A stretch of DNA of 5,318 bases, taken from the NCBI GenBank assembly GCA_011523245.1, contig WTHG01000530.1, positions 1 through 5,318 on the forward strand, read 5' to 3'. Origin of the DNA: Verrucomicrobiales bacterium (GTDB taxonomy: Bacteria > Verrucomicrobiota > Verrucomicrobiia > Limisphaerales > UBA1100). The translations under genes and the position numbers were made by a program. The notes below the pieces were generated by a model. The model was given only the letters and a program-made list of their open reading frames with translations. It was not told where the DNA came from and did no database searches. Of this stretch, positions 1 through 5,318 are shown piece by piece. How positions within the stretch are numbered: the stretch's first letter is position 1; the number at the start of each line of letters is the position of its first letter.

Positions 1-194
1 CCGGCATCATCACCGAGCTGGCCGTGGGCGTCGGCGCCAAGGTGGCCAAGGGCGACAAGCTCATCACCATGGAAGCCATGAAGATGCAAACCACCGTTTA
101 CGCCGCCGCCGATGGCGTGGTGGACAAAGTGAACGTGGCCATTGGTGATTCCGTCGAGAGCAAAGACCTCATCATGGAACTACGCGAAGCGTAG
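1..194 (+). CDS. pyc: Biotin carboxyl carrier domain, C-terminus of probable pyruvate carboxylase (5' truncated)
   Basis: This is the last 63 codons of a gene that begins upstream of the window; the reading frame starts at base 3 and ends in TAG at 192-194. The peptide is a biotinyl/lipoyl attachment domain with the motif MEAMKM at bases 69-86. The lysine codon at 81-83 is the expected biotinylation site and lies 36 residues from the C-terminus, the usual spacing in biotin carriers. Flanking glycines (AKGDK, DGVV, IGDSV) fit the two halves of the flattened beta-barrel. The sequence around the lysine (EAMKMQTTVYA) and the ending (VESKDLIMEL) most resemble C-termini of single-chain pyruvate carboxylases, which convert pyruvate and bicarbonate to oxaloacetate using ATP in the cytoplasm. 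An acyl-CoA carboxylase alpha chain or an oxaloacetate decarboxylase subunit remains possible because the catalytic domains are not visible. The biotinyl domain is near certain; the enzyme name is an inference. Confidence 0.7.
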   Translation, partial: GIITELAVGVGAKVAKGDKLITMEAMKMQTTVYAAADGVVDKVNVAIGDSVESKDLIMELREA

Positions 195-195
195 G

Positions 196-1281
196 TTAGC
201 GCGTTCGAAATTCCAGATAACGCGGACCGGCGAACGCCGGAGCTTGGGGCTGCTCGAGATTCACCTCAAAGAGCCGGAGCAAATTGTTGCCGGCCAAATC
301 TTCCAGTTCCCAGCCGATCCGCACCCGATGTATGCCCGCTGACCAAGGGCGATCCGGAACAAATCGCCATTGCGTTTCATGCCGTGTTACTTTCAACGTT
401 CCACGCACTCCTTCATCGCGCGCATCCAGCACGGTTAGCATGGTGTGCAATAACGCCCAATCCAAGGGCGCTTCGAATGTGAGGATCAGGGGCCTGCGGG
501 ATCCGGCTTGTGGCGCGGACACAGTCCAATGCCGAGGCTCTGGTTGTGTGTGGTCGACCGGCTCGGCGGTGAACACCTTACGCTCGGCTTGGGCGAGGGC
601 CATGCCGGCCTCCGATTCCCAGTCCGGCGCAATCTCCAGCGCATAACGTTGGCGTGGCTCCAGCACAGGGCCGAGATCCACATTGAGATTGACGCCGGTC
701 TTTTGTCGGCCGGGATGGAGCCAGAGCGTGAGGCGTTTGCCATCTTCGCTCCACAACTCCGTTTCGCGAAAAGGCTCTTCAATCGGTTTGCCAGTGGCCA
801 GATCGATCAGCCGAAAGTGCCGGAAGATATTGCCTTGCGCCATTCGTTCGCTGAAGTGCAGGTAAAACTTCAGGTGATTCGCCGGCACGGTATCTCCACT
901 GGGAAACACCTCCAACAACTCGGGTGCCTTCGCCTCAATGGGAAAGGTATGCACGGCCGCCGATTGTCTTCCATCGGCCCCGATAAACACCGCCTCATAC
1001 GTCTGTCCGGCGAGAAAAGGGAATTGCGGCGTGAAGGTCAGTCCGGCATGGGTTTTCTGAATCTGCCCGAGCAAGGGGTCGCCCTGAAGAGGGCGCACGA
1101 TCAAAGTGCCGTTGTTTGAGGGAACGTGAACGTTATCCGTCGAAAATTTAGGCCCAATTCCAGGGGCATGGCATCCGTTAAGGAAAAACAGAGTGCCGCA
1201 TAGGAGGGCTTTAAAGCTACCATTGAGTCGGCTCACTTGGCCAGTGAACGCAGTGAGAGAGATTATTCCAAGGTTATTCAC
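196..1281 (-). CDS. Probable lipoprotein with Ig-like (Big_5/SbsA-type) domains, function unknown
   Basis: Encodes up to 361 residues from a GTG at 1281-1279 to TAA at 198-196. The N-terminus has a hydrophobic segment (residues 25-34) ending in LNGC with Cys37, which fits a lipobox. A lipid-anchored envelope protein is therefore likely, although Asn at -2 is not ideal. A second GTG (codon 16, bases 1236-1234) would give a more typical short lipoprotein leader (M-S-R-L-N-G-S-F-K, then the hydrophobic core, Cys22). Neither GTG has a convincing Shine-Dalgarno, so the start is unsettled. After a short linker there is a beta-rich region (about 58-116). Then comes an Ig-like domain (about 119-238) with VFPSGDTVP, LHFSERM, WSEDGKRLTLWLHPGR and LEPRQRYAL, and another (about 245-346) with LTFEAPLD, WRFVPDRPWSAG and LEDLAGNN. 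These motifs recur in Ig-like domain proteins whose role is unknown. No enzymatic motif is visible. The gene converges on the carboxylase gene and is divergent from the secretion operon. Confidence 0.85.
   Translation of the reverse strand: MNNLGIISLTAFTGQVSRLNGSFKALLCGTLFFLNGCHAPGIGPKFSTDNVHVPSNNGTLIVRPLQGDPLLGQIQKTHAGLTFTPQFPFLAGQTYEAVFIGADGRQSAAVHTFPIEAKAPELLEVFPSGDTVPANHLKFYLHFSERMAQGNIFRHFRLIDLATGKPIEEPFRETELWSEDGKRLTLWLHPGRQKTGVNLNVDLGPVLEPRQRYALEIAPDWESEAGMALAQAERKVFTAEPVDHTQPEPRHWTVSAPQAGSRRPLILTFEAPLDWALLHTMLTVLDARDEGVRGTLKVTRHETQWRFVPDRPWSAGIHRVRIGWELEDLAGNNLLRLFEVNLEQPQAPAFAGPRYLEFRTR
200..240 (+). terminator. Two adjacent stem-loops after the carboxylase stop codon, possible terminator
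   Basis: Six bases after the carboxylase stop there is an inverted repeat CGCGTT (200-205) / AACGCG (219-224) with a 13-base loop. It is followed at once by CCGGCG (227-232) / CGCCGG (235-240), which can fold as a very stable 5-bp stem with a GAAC loop. No T-run follows on either strand, so this is not a classical intrinsic terminator. It could stabilise the 3' end of the carboxylase mRNA or help Rho-dependent termination. It lies inside the coding 3' end of the convergent lipoprotein gene, so the symmetry could also be accidental. Confidence 0.25.
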
Positions 1282-1332
1282 GTAACCGGATTCTGCAAAA
1301 TGCGTCTAATTGGCGAGTGAGTTAAGCGCTGG

Positions 1333-1353
1333 ATCGGCCTTAGATTTGCCGAT
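1333..1353. repeat. Inverted repeat ATCGGC-N9-GCCGAT
   Basis: ATCGGC (1333-1338) and GCCGAT (1348-1353) form a perfect 6-bp inverted repeat with a 9-base spacer, midway between the two divergent genes. The size and spacing would suit a dimeric regulator's operator, but a 6-bp match of this kind can arise by chance. Confidence 0.3.
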
Positions 1354-1428
1354 ATTGGCGTGATGTTTGAGGATAACTGGACACGTTTTGAGCTTGCTGG
1401 CCCCGGTGTAAATGTTAGTTTTTCACCA

Positions 1429-1448
1429 CGCCTCAATAATTTGAGGCG
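1429..1448 (+). promoter_or_regulatory. 8-bp stem-loop in the leader upstream of the secretion ATPase
   Basis: CGCCTCAA (1429-1436), loop TAAT (1437-1440) and TTGAGGCG (1441-1448) form a perfect 8-bp stem with a tetraloop. It is followed by GTTTT (1449-1453), which resembles a short, weak intrinsic terminator on the plus strand. It lies 52 bases before the ATPase start codon. Depending on where transcription starts, it could be an attenuator or 5' mRNA stabiliser, or, as DNA, a palindromic operator. No upstream plus-strand gene needs a terminator here. The structure is clear in the sequence; the role is inferred. Confidence 0.45.
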
Positions 1449-1485
1449 GTTTTCCATGGGGGGAAACGCGAGGGGGCCCGGCAAC

Positions 1486-1493
1486 GGGTAGGG
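1486..1493 (+). promoter_or_regulatory. Probable ribosome binding site of the secretion ATPase gene
   Basis: GGGTAGGG ends 7 bases before the ATG at 1501 and is the only purine-rich element at ribosome-binding distance. It is a poor match to AGGAGG. The TAG within it (1489-1491) is in frame with the ATPase gene, so translation cannot start further upstream and ATG 1501 is the first possible start. Confidence 0.5.
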
Positions 1494-1500
1494 CGTTTGG

Positions 1501-3249
1501 ATGGCTTACGCTTCGTTTAAACAATTCTGCATTGCTGCGCACTTGGCGCGTGAAGACGATTGGGATGCCTTGATGGCAGACTGGCGTCGAGAACGGGCCG
1601 AGGATGGGCTGGCGGATGCTTTCCCTGTTTACCTGTGCCGCCGCAATAACATCAGCGAGACAGATTACCTCAAACGCGTGGGGGAAGCCTTTGATTGGCG
1701 CAGTATTGATCTGGCGGAAGTGAAGCCTTCGGTGGAGGCGCGCCGGAAAATTTCATCCAAAGTGGCTAGTCAATATTCCGTGCTGCCCGTCACGGTGGAA
1801 GAAGGCGTGTTGGTTGTGGTAGTGAGTGATCCGTTCAATACCGATCTGCTCAATGCTGTACGCTTTGCGGCGCAGGGGCCAGTGCGTTTCGTGCTGGCTC
1901 CGGCTGAGGATATCTCCAAGGCGTACGAGAAATATTACGGCGTCGGCGCGGAGACGATTGATGAGCTGGCACAGGATGAAGTGGATGACGATGAAGATCT
2001 GGAGCTGATGTTTTCCGACGACAAGGAAATTGCCGAAGGCGATCAGGAGGCTAGTATCATCAAATTCGTCAATCAGGTCATCTGGCAAGCTTATCGCAGC
2101 CGCGCAACGGACATCCATTTTGAGCCGCATGAAGATGAGCTGCAGATTCGCCATCGCATTGACGGCATCCTGCACCAGATGTCTTTGCCGCCGGCGCTCA
2201 AGAAGCTGCAGGCTGCTCTCATTTCCCGTATCAAGGTGATGAGTGGCATGAACATTGCCGAGAAACGGCTCCCGCAGGATGGCCGCATCAATGTCCGCAT
2301 CAAAGGGGAGGAGATTGATATTCGTGTGTCCACCGTGCCAACGGTGTATGGCGAGAGTGTTTCGCTGCGTTTGCTGACGCGGGGTAGTGTGCTCAAGGGT
2401 ATGGATACGCTGGGTATGAGTCGTGAAATCGAGGCACCCATCCGAGAGATCATTCATCAACCGCACGGCATCGTGTTGGTTACCGGCCCGACGGGTTCCG
2501 GGAAATCTACTTCGCTCTATTCATTTTTGAACACCATCAACTCCACCGATAAACGGATCATGACGGTGGAGGATCCGGTAGAGTACGAGATGAAAGGCGT
2601 GAATCAGGTGTCGGTGAAAAACGACATTGGTCGCTCGTTTGCCCATGTGCTGCGCCATTTTCTGCGGCAGGATCCGGATGTGATTATGGTGGGTGAGATT
2701 CGGGATGGCGAGACGGCTGAGATCGCCATTCAGGCGGCGAATACGGGTCACCTTGTATTTAGTACGCTGCACACCAACGATGCTCCGAGCGCGTTCACGC
2801 GCCTGATTGACATGGGCATGGAACCGTTCCTTGTGGCTGATGCGATTGAGGCAGTGATGGCCCAGCGGCTGGTGCGCACCATATGTCCCGAATGTAAAAC
2901 CGAGCAAACGGTCAGTAAGGAATATTTATTGAGCGTGGAATTCCCGCCGGCCCACGCGGCGGGTGCGAAATTCTGGCAGGGCGCCGGTTGTGATGCTTGC
3001 GGCGGGCGCGGCTATCAAGGGCGGTCGGGGATTTATGAATTATTGCGCAACAGCGAAGCGCTGCAACAACAGGTGATCAATCGTGCTCCGGCCTCAGTGA
3101 TCGGGCAATTGGCCCGGAGTGAAGGAATGAAAACTCTGCGCGAGTACGGCTGGGGACGCGCCATGGCGGGCGTGACCACGATCGAGGAAGTTCTGCGCGT
3201 GACTCAAATATCCGAGGCACTGGCCGAACAGCCCGTGGAAAATTTCTGA
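1501..3249 (+). CDS. gspE: Type II secretion / type IV pilus assembly ATPase, GspE/PilB family
   Basis: A 582-residue, full-length member of the GspE/PilB secretion ATPases. These are cytoplasmic hexamers that hydrolyse ATP to drive pseudopilus or pilus assembly at the inner membrane. An N-terminal MshEN-type (T2SSE_N) region spans about residues 40-150 and leads into a very acidic linker (about 158-180, with VDDDEDLE). The C-terminal motor domain has the AEKRLPQDGR segment (253-262), Walker A GPTGSGKST (329-337, Lys335), the Asp box MTVEDPVEY (354-362), Walker B DPDVIMVGEIRD (391-402, Glu399) and the His box GHLVFSTLHTND (416-427). It also has two CxxC pairs (Cys462/Cys465 and Cys497/Cys500) that should bind zinc, followed by the GYQGR motif. 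All catalytic motifs look intact. It is the first gene of the operon; its TGA overlaps the next ATG by one base. GspE and PilB cannot be told apart safely from sequence alone, but the GspL/GspM-like neighbours fit either machine. A PilT-type retraction ATPase is unlikely because those lack the MshEN region and the cysteine pairs. Confidence 0.96.
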   Translation: MAYASFKQFCIAAHLAREDDWDALMADWRRERAEDGLADAFPVYLCRRNNISETDYLKRVGEAFDWRSIDLAEVKPSVEARRKISSKVASQYSVLPVTVEEGVLVVVVSDPFNTDLLNAVRFAAQGPVRFVLAPAEDISKAYEKYYGVGAETIDELAQDEVDDDEDLELMFSDDKEIAEGDQEASIIKFVNQVIWQAYRSRATDIHFEPHEDELQIRHRIDGILHQMSLPPALKKLQAALISRIKVMSGMNIAEKRLPQDGRINVRIKGEEIDIRVSTVPTVYGESVSLRLLTRGSVLKGMDTLGMSREIEAPIREIIHQPHGIVLVTGPTGSGKSTSLYSFLNTINSTDKRIMTVEDPVEYEMKGVNQVSVKNDIGRSFAHVLRHFLRQDPDVIMVGEIRDGETAEIAIQAANTGHLVFSTLHTNDAPSAFTRLIDMGMEPFLVADAIEAVMAQRLVRTICPECKTEQTVSKEYLLSVEFPPAHAAGAKFWQGAGCDACGGRGYQGRSGIYELLRNSEALQQQVINRAPASVIGQLARSEGMKTLREYGWGRAMAGVTTIEEVLRVTQISEALAEQPVENF

Positions 3250-4697
3250 TGGCAACGGAACCGACATCTAAGCCTTCCAAGGCACCGGAGCTGCCGGATG
3301 CCTGCAATGTAATCGATTGTTCCTCAGGAAGGCAGCAGTTCTGGAGATTTGCCAAGGGCAAGCGTCGCATGAAGCTGGTGGACGTGCGCGACACATTGAA
3401 GGATGAACCCGTGCCGGCCAAACATCTTGACCGGGACACCAGCCAAATGTGGCGGCCGCATTGCCAGAACGACGCTTGGTTGCCGGCCGAGCAGATCTTC
3501 TTCCGTGTGTTGCAATTGCCCGTTTGCAGCGAAGCCGAGCTGCCGGGCATGGTAGAGCTGCAACTCGATAAAATTTCCCCCCTGCCACTGTCGCAGGCGG
3601 TGTGGACCTTTGAGCGGGTGCCTGAGCATCGTACGGATCGGTCACAGCAAACGGTGGTGATAATGGTGGCTGAACGTTCCGTTGTGGAGGGGTACGCCGG
3701 TGAACTGGAACAGGTAGGGTACCGGCCTGATCGCTTGGAACCGGCCGTGTTGCACCAGGTCATGGCCACGCCACAGGGTGGCGCGTTGCCGGATGGTGCC
3801 TGGATTTATCCGCACTTTCTGGATCCACAGGTGAATTGCACCGTGGCGTGGTGGGATGAAGGGGTGCTGCAAAATATCACCCAACTGAGCCTCTCGTCGC
3901 GCGAGCATTTGAACGAACTCACCAGTCATCTCACCGCTACTACTTGGGCGGGCGAACTGGAAGGCTGGCTGACGGGCGAAACCGATTGGCATTTGGTGGC
4001 TTCCAATGAGGATGCCGAGGAATGGCTTGGTGTGTTGAATGACTGGGCCGGCAAAGGGGTGCAGGTGGAGGAGCCGCCGGATCCCAATGCGTTGGCGGCG
4101 GCCGCTGCGGCCCGAGCTGAGCGGCCGCTCACTCAGGGTAACCTACTGCCAATCGATCGTCAGGCGCGGTATCACCGGGATGATGTGGATCGTGTGTGGG
4201 GCAATGTCCTGATCTGGACCGTTATGCTCTACGTCGTGTTTCTCTCCGTTTATTTCGTGATGAAAACACGTGTGGCAGGCGAGGAGCAGGCGGCATTTAA
4301 GGAGAATCAGAAGGCGATCAAGCTTAAGAAAGAATTGAAGGAATTGGGTGTTCAACGACGGTTACTGGAGGAACAGCGCGAGCTGCGCTGGACCGCGCTG
4401 AATGTGTTCAAGGCAGTGGCCGAACATATTCCTGGGGAGGTCACGCTGGATTCACTCGTCTTCTCAGAGAGCCGCAACAATCAGGGAAACAACATTACAC
4501 TGCGAGGGCGTGTATCGCAGGAAGATAGCCAGAAACTGCAGGATTACTCAGAGGCTCTGGCGAAGGTTGCCGTGGATGAGCAGGGTGGCCAACCTCTGTT
4601 TTCTCAGGTGCAGCCACCCAATATGGATGCTCGCGCCGGCGGTTATCTGGATTGGTACATCATTTGCCTGTTACGTAGGGAGGAGGCCGGGAAATGA
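3249..4697 (+). CDS. Assembly platform protein: PilM/GspL-like cytoplasmic domain joined to PilN-like periplasmic domain
   Basis: A 482-residue single-pass membrane protein. Residues about 18-275 resemble the actin-like cytoplasmic domain of GspL/PilM. NVIDCSSG at 20-27 sits where PilM has its IDxGSSS phosphate loop, and the segment 95-114 (AELPG, LQLDKISPLPL) matches the family's helix that starts 'EL..ai..E..k.lPfpl'. An Ala-rich linker (281-290) follows, then one transmembrane helix (about 320-338, VLIW to YFVM). Next comes a charged predicted coiled coil (about 345-385) and a PilN-like ferredoxin-type region (about 386-480, with IPGEVTLDSL and ITLRGRVS). In known systems the cytoplasmic part docks the ATPase and the periplasmic part pairs with PilO/GspM. 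The start overlaps the ATPase stop (TGATG at 3247-3251) and the stop overlaps the next gene (ATGA at 4694-4697), so coupled translation is likely. The nucleotide-binding motif looks eroded, as in GspL. The overall architecture is well supported; the exact family name is less so. Confidence 0.8.
   Translation: MATEPTSKPSKAPELPDACNVIDCSSGRQQFWRFAKGKRRMKLVDVRDTLKDEPVPAKHLDRDTSQMWRPHCQNDAWLPAEQIFFRVLQLPVCSEAELPGMVELQLDKISPLPLSQAVWTFERVPEHRTDRSQQTVVIMVAERSVVEGYAGELEQVGYRPDRLEPAVLHQVMATPQGGALPDGAWIYPHFLDPQVNCTVAWWDEGVLQNITQLSLSSREHLNELTSHLTATTWAGELEGWLTGETDWHLVASNEDAEEWLGVLNDWAGKGVQVEEPPDPNALAAAAAARAERPLTQGNLLPIDRQARYHRDDVDRVWGNVLIWTVMLYVVFLSVYFVMKTRVAGEEQAAFKENQKAIKLKKELKELGVQRRLLEEQRELRWTALNVFKAVAEHIPGEVTLDSLVFSESRNNQGNNITLRGRVSQEDSQKLQDYSEALAKVAVDEQGGQPLFSQVQPPNMDARAGGYLDWYIICLLRREEAGK
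4681..4686 (+). promoter_or_regulatory. Strong Shine-Dalgarno for the PilO/GspM-like gene
   Basis: A perfect AGGAGG lies 7 bases before the ATG at 4694, inside the last codons of the preceding gene. It supports that start and suggests independent ribosome entry in addition to coupling. It is much stronger than the ribosome-binding sites of the other operon genes. Confidence 0.85.
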
Positions 4698-5266
4698 TCG
4701 AGACACTGAACCGCATGGGAATTCGCCCGCAGGAACGCCGCTCTGTCATTCTGTTGCTTCTGGCATTCCTTATCATTGGCAATATTGCCTGGCTAATGAT
4801 GGAGCCAAAATTGCTGCAGTTGCAAACTTCGCGCGACCAGTACCGCGAGGAAAATAAAGCGGCAGCAAACTTGGTGGAGTTGCGGGACGCACTGAAGATG
4901 GAGGTGGAAACACTCTCGGCTGAATCCGGAATGGTGAGTGACGGAAGGCAGGCTCAGAAATTGATGGAAGATATCGAAAGCAAAGCGCGCCGCAGTGGCC
5001 TGAACTTCACTCGCAGCCGGGGGGGGCAGGGTTCTTCCCGGGGTAATCAGGATTTTGAGGAAACCAAACGAATCGTCTCCTTCCAATCCAGCCTGGTGGA
5101 TCTCGTCGAATTTCTGAAGAACGTGTCTGAAGGCCAAAACATGATTCGGGTCAGCAACATGACGGTGCAACCCACGGTCGACCGGCAACAGCTTAAGGTC
5201 GATCTCACTTTTGTCGCGAGCTATCCGAAGCCCGCCGCCGACAAATCCAAGAAAGGAAAGAAATGA
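4694..5266 (+). CDS. PilO/GspM-like inner-membrane assembly platform protein
   Basis: A 190-residue bitopic membrane protein. A short basic N-terminus (residues 1-16) precedes one hydrophobic helix (about 17-36, SVILLLLAFL to WLMM). A long predicted coiled coil rich in Glu, Lys and Leu follows (about 39-80), then a C-terminal domain (about 85-176) with the strand-helix pattern of the PilO/GspM ferredoxin-like fold, ending in VDLTFVASYP. The last residues are a Lys-rich tail (KSKKGKK). Size, topology and position directly after a PilN/GspL-like gene are what identify it, since this family is weakly conserved in sequence. In known machines it heterodimerises with PilN/GspL and links the inner-membrane platform to periplasmic or secretin partners. 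The start at 4694 is supported by AGGAGG at 4681-4686 and the ATGA overlap with the upstream gene. A run of eight G bases at 5019-5026 encodes part of a Ser/Arg/Gly-rich loop (SRGGQGSSRG). PilO versus GspM cannot be decided here. Confidence 0.75.
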   Translation: MIETLNRMGIRPQERRSVILLLLAFLIIGNIAWLMMEPKLLQLQTSRDQYREENKAAANLVELRDALKMEVETLSAESGMVSDGRQAQKLMEDIESKARRSGLNFTRSRGGQGSSRGNQDFEETKRIVSFQSSLVDLVEFLKNVSEGQNMIRVSNMTVQPTVDRQQLKVDLTFVASYPKPAADKSKKGKK

Positions 5267-5318
5267 TGAATAAGATTACTGCCCTAATGGCACTCATGGG
5301 AGGTGCGCTGTTGGCTCA
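5263..5318 (+). CDS. N-terminus of an exported protein, probably the next secretion/pilus component (3' truncated)
   Basis: The reading frame opens with two tandem ATG codons (5263 and 5266) and is open to the window edge. About 18 residues are visible, reading MMNKITALMALMGGALLA. They look like the start of a signal peptide: a short N-region with one Lys followed by a hydrophobic core. AAGGA at 5253-5257 serves as ribosome-binding site, with 5 bases to the first ATG and 8 to the second; the better spacing favours 5266. The first ATG overlaps the preceding stop (ATGA, 5263-5266). By operon position the product could be a secretin (GspD/PilQ) or a PilP/GspC-type periplasmic protein. Nothing in the visible residues identifies which. 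Confidence 0.65.
   Translation, partial: MMNKITALMALMGGALLA

Larger units (their letters stand above)
1282..1500. promoter_or_regulatory. Divergent intergenic region, presumed promoters for lipoprotein gene and secretion operon
   Basis: This 219-base stretch separates two divergently transcribed genes, so it should hold promoters for both. I see no convincing -35/-10 pair on either strand. The best plus-strand hint is TTGAGC (1388-1393) ahead of an AT-richer segment (about 1410-1445), but no good -10 hexamer lies at proper spacing. GG-N10-GC spacing typical of sigma-54 sites was looked for and not found. The region contains two inverted repeats (1333-1353 and 1429-1448), a repeated ATTGGCG (1309-1315 and 1354-1360), and a G-rich end. 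A 68-codon minus-strand frame from a TTG crosses the region but shows no protein-like features, so I treat the stretch as non-coding. Confidence 0.5.

Noticed and set aside
508..1119. Plus-strand 203-codon open frame opposite the lipoprotein gene
   Set aside because: It is antisense to a gene with clear Ig-like motifs and a lipobox; its own product shows no family motifs.
1388..1416. Possible sigma-70 promoter with TTGAGC as -35
   Set aside because: No -10 hexamer with more than about half matches lies at 16-18 base spacing, so it is not reported as a promoter.
1451..1466. Small hairpin TTTCC / GGAAA upstream of the ATPase gene
   Set aside because: Only 5 bp with weak pairing and a 6-base loop; likely chance.
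1278..1484. Minus-strand 68-codon frame filling most of the intergenic region, its stop overlapping the lipoprotein GTG (GTGA)
   Set aside because: It starts with TTG, has no ribosome-binding site I can see, and the peptide is basic and unpatterned with no recognisable domain. The overlap is probably coincidental.
1753..2466. Minus-strand 237-codon open frame inside the ATPase gene
   Set aside because: It lies antisense to strongly conserved ATPase motifs; the translation is His-rich and unstructured, as expected for an antisense shadow.
3077..3769. Minus-strand 230-codon open frame across the ATPase / platform gene junction
   Set aside because: The product is rich in Ser, Arg and Cys without domain pattern and lies antisense to two real genes.
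4402..4857. Plus-strand 151-codon frame overlapping the platform and PilO-like genes
   Set aside because: It is out of frame with both genes and would be translated across their well-supported junction; no protein-like features.
1..5318. CRISPR arrays, tRNA/rRNA genes, insertion sequences and attachment sites
   Set aside because: Looked for and not seen; almost all of the window is accounted for by protein-coding genes and one short intergenic region.

Overview
The window reads as part of a chromosome of a Gram-negative-type bacterium with moderately high GC content. The evidence is a probable lipoprotein with a signal peptide and an envelope-spanning secretion or pilus operon. The protein style (large Ig-like lipoproteins, and a type II secretion/type IV pilus operon with a GspL-like PilM-PilN protein) would fit the Verrucomicrobia/PVC group. 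That placement is a guess from family resemblance, since no taxonomic marker gene is present.

Layout. Positions 1-194 hold the 3' end of a plus-strand biotin-dependent carboxylase gene (most likely pyruvate carboxylase), with an intact biotinyl-lysine motif. It converges on a minus-strand gene (196-1281) with a single base between the two stop codons. That gene encodes a probable lipoprotein with Ig-like (Big_5/SbsA-type) domains. Two small stem-loops just past the carboxylase stop (200-240) lie inside the lipoprotein gene's 3' end. Positions 1282-1500 are a non-coding, divergent intergenic region with two inverted repeats and a G-rich stretch just before the next gene.

From 1501 to the right edge runs one tightly packed plus-strand operon. 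It contains a GspE/PilB-type secretion ATPase (1501-3249), a single-pass membrane protein joining a degenerate PilM/GspL-like cytoplasmic domain to a PilN-like periplasmic domain (3249-4697), a PilO/GspM-like bitopic protein (4694-5266), and the first codons of an exported protein (5263 onward, cut by the window). All three gene junctions overlap by 1-4 bases, which suggests translational coupling.

How the genes work together. By family knowledge, the cytoplasmic hexameric ATPase docks on the PilM/GspL-like domain. That domain and the PilO/GspM-like protein form the inner-membrane assembly platform, and the platform connects to a periplasmic or outer-membrane component, which the last, truncated gene may encode. 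Inner-membrane core (GspF/PilC), pseudopilin, secretin and prepilin peptidase genes are not identifiable in this window. Whether the machine secretes proteins or builds a pilus therefore cannot be decided here. I did not find a clearly new biological system. The most notable points are the fused platform protein and the structured leader in front of the operon.
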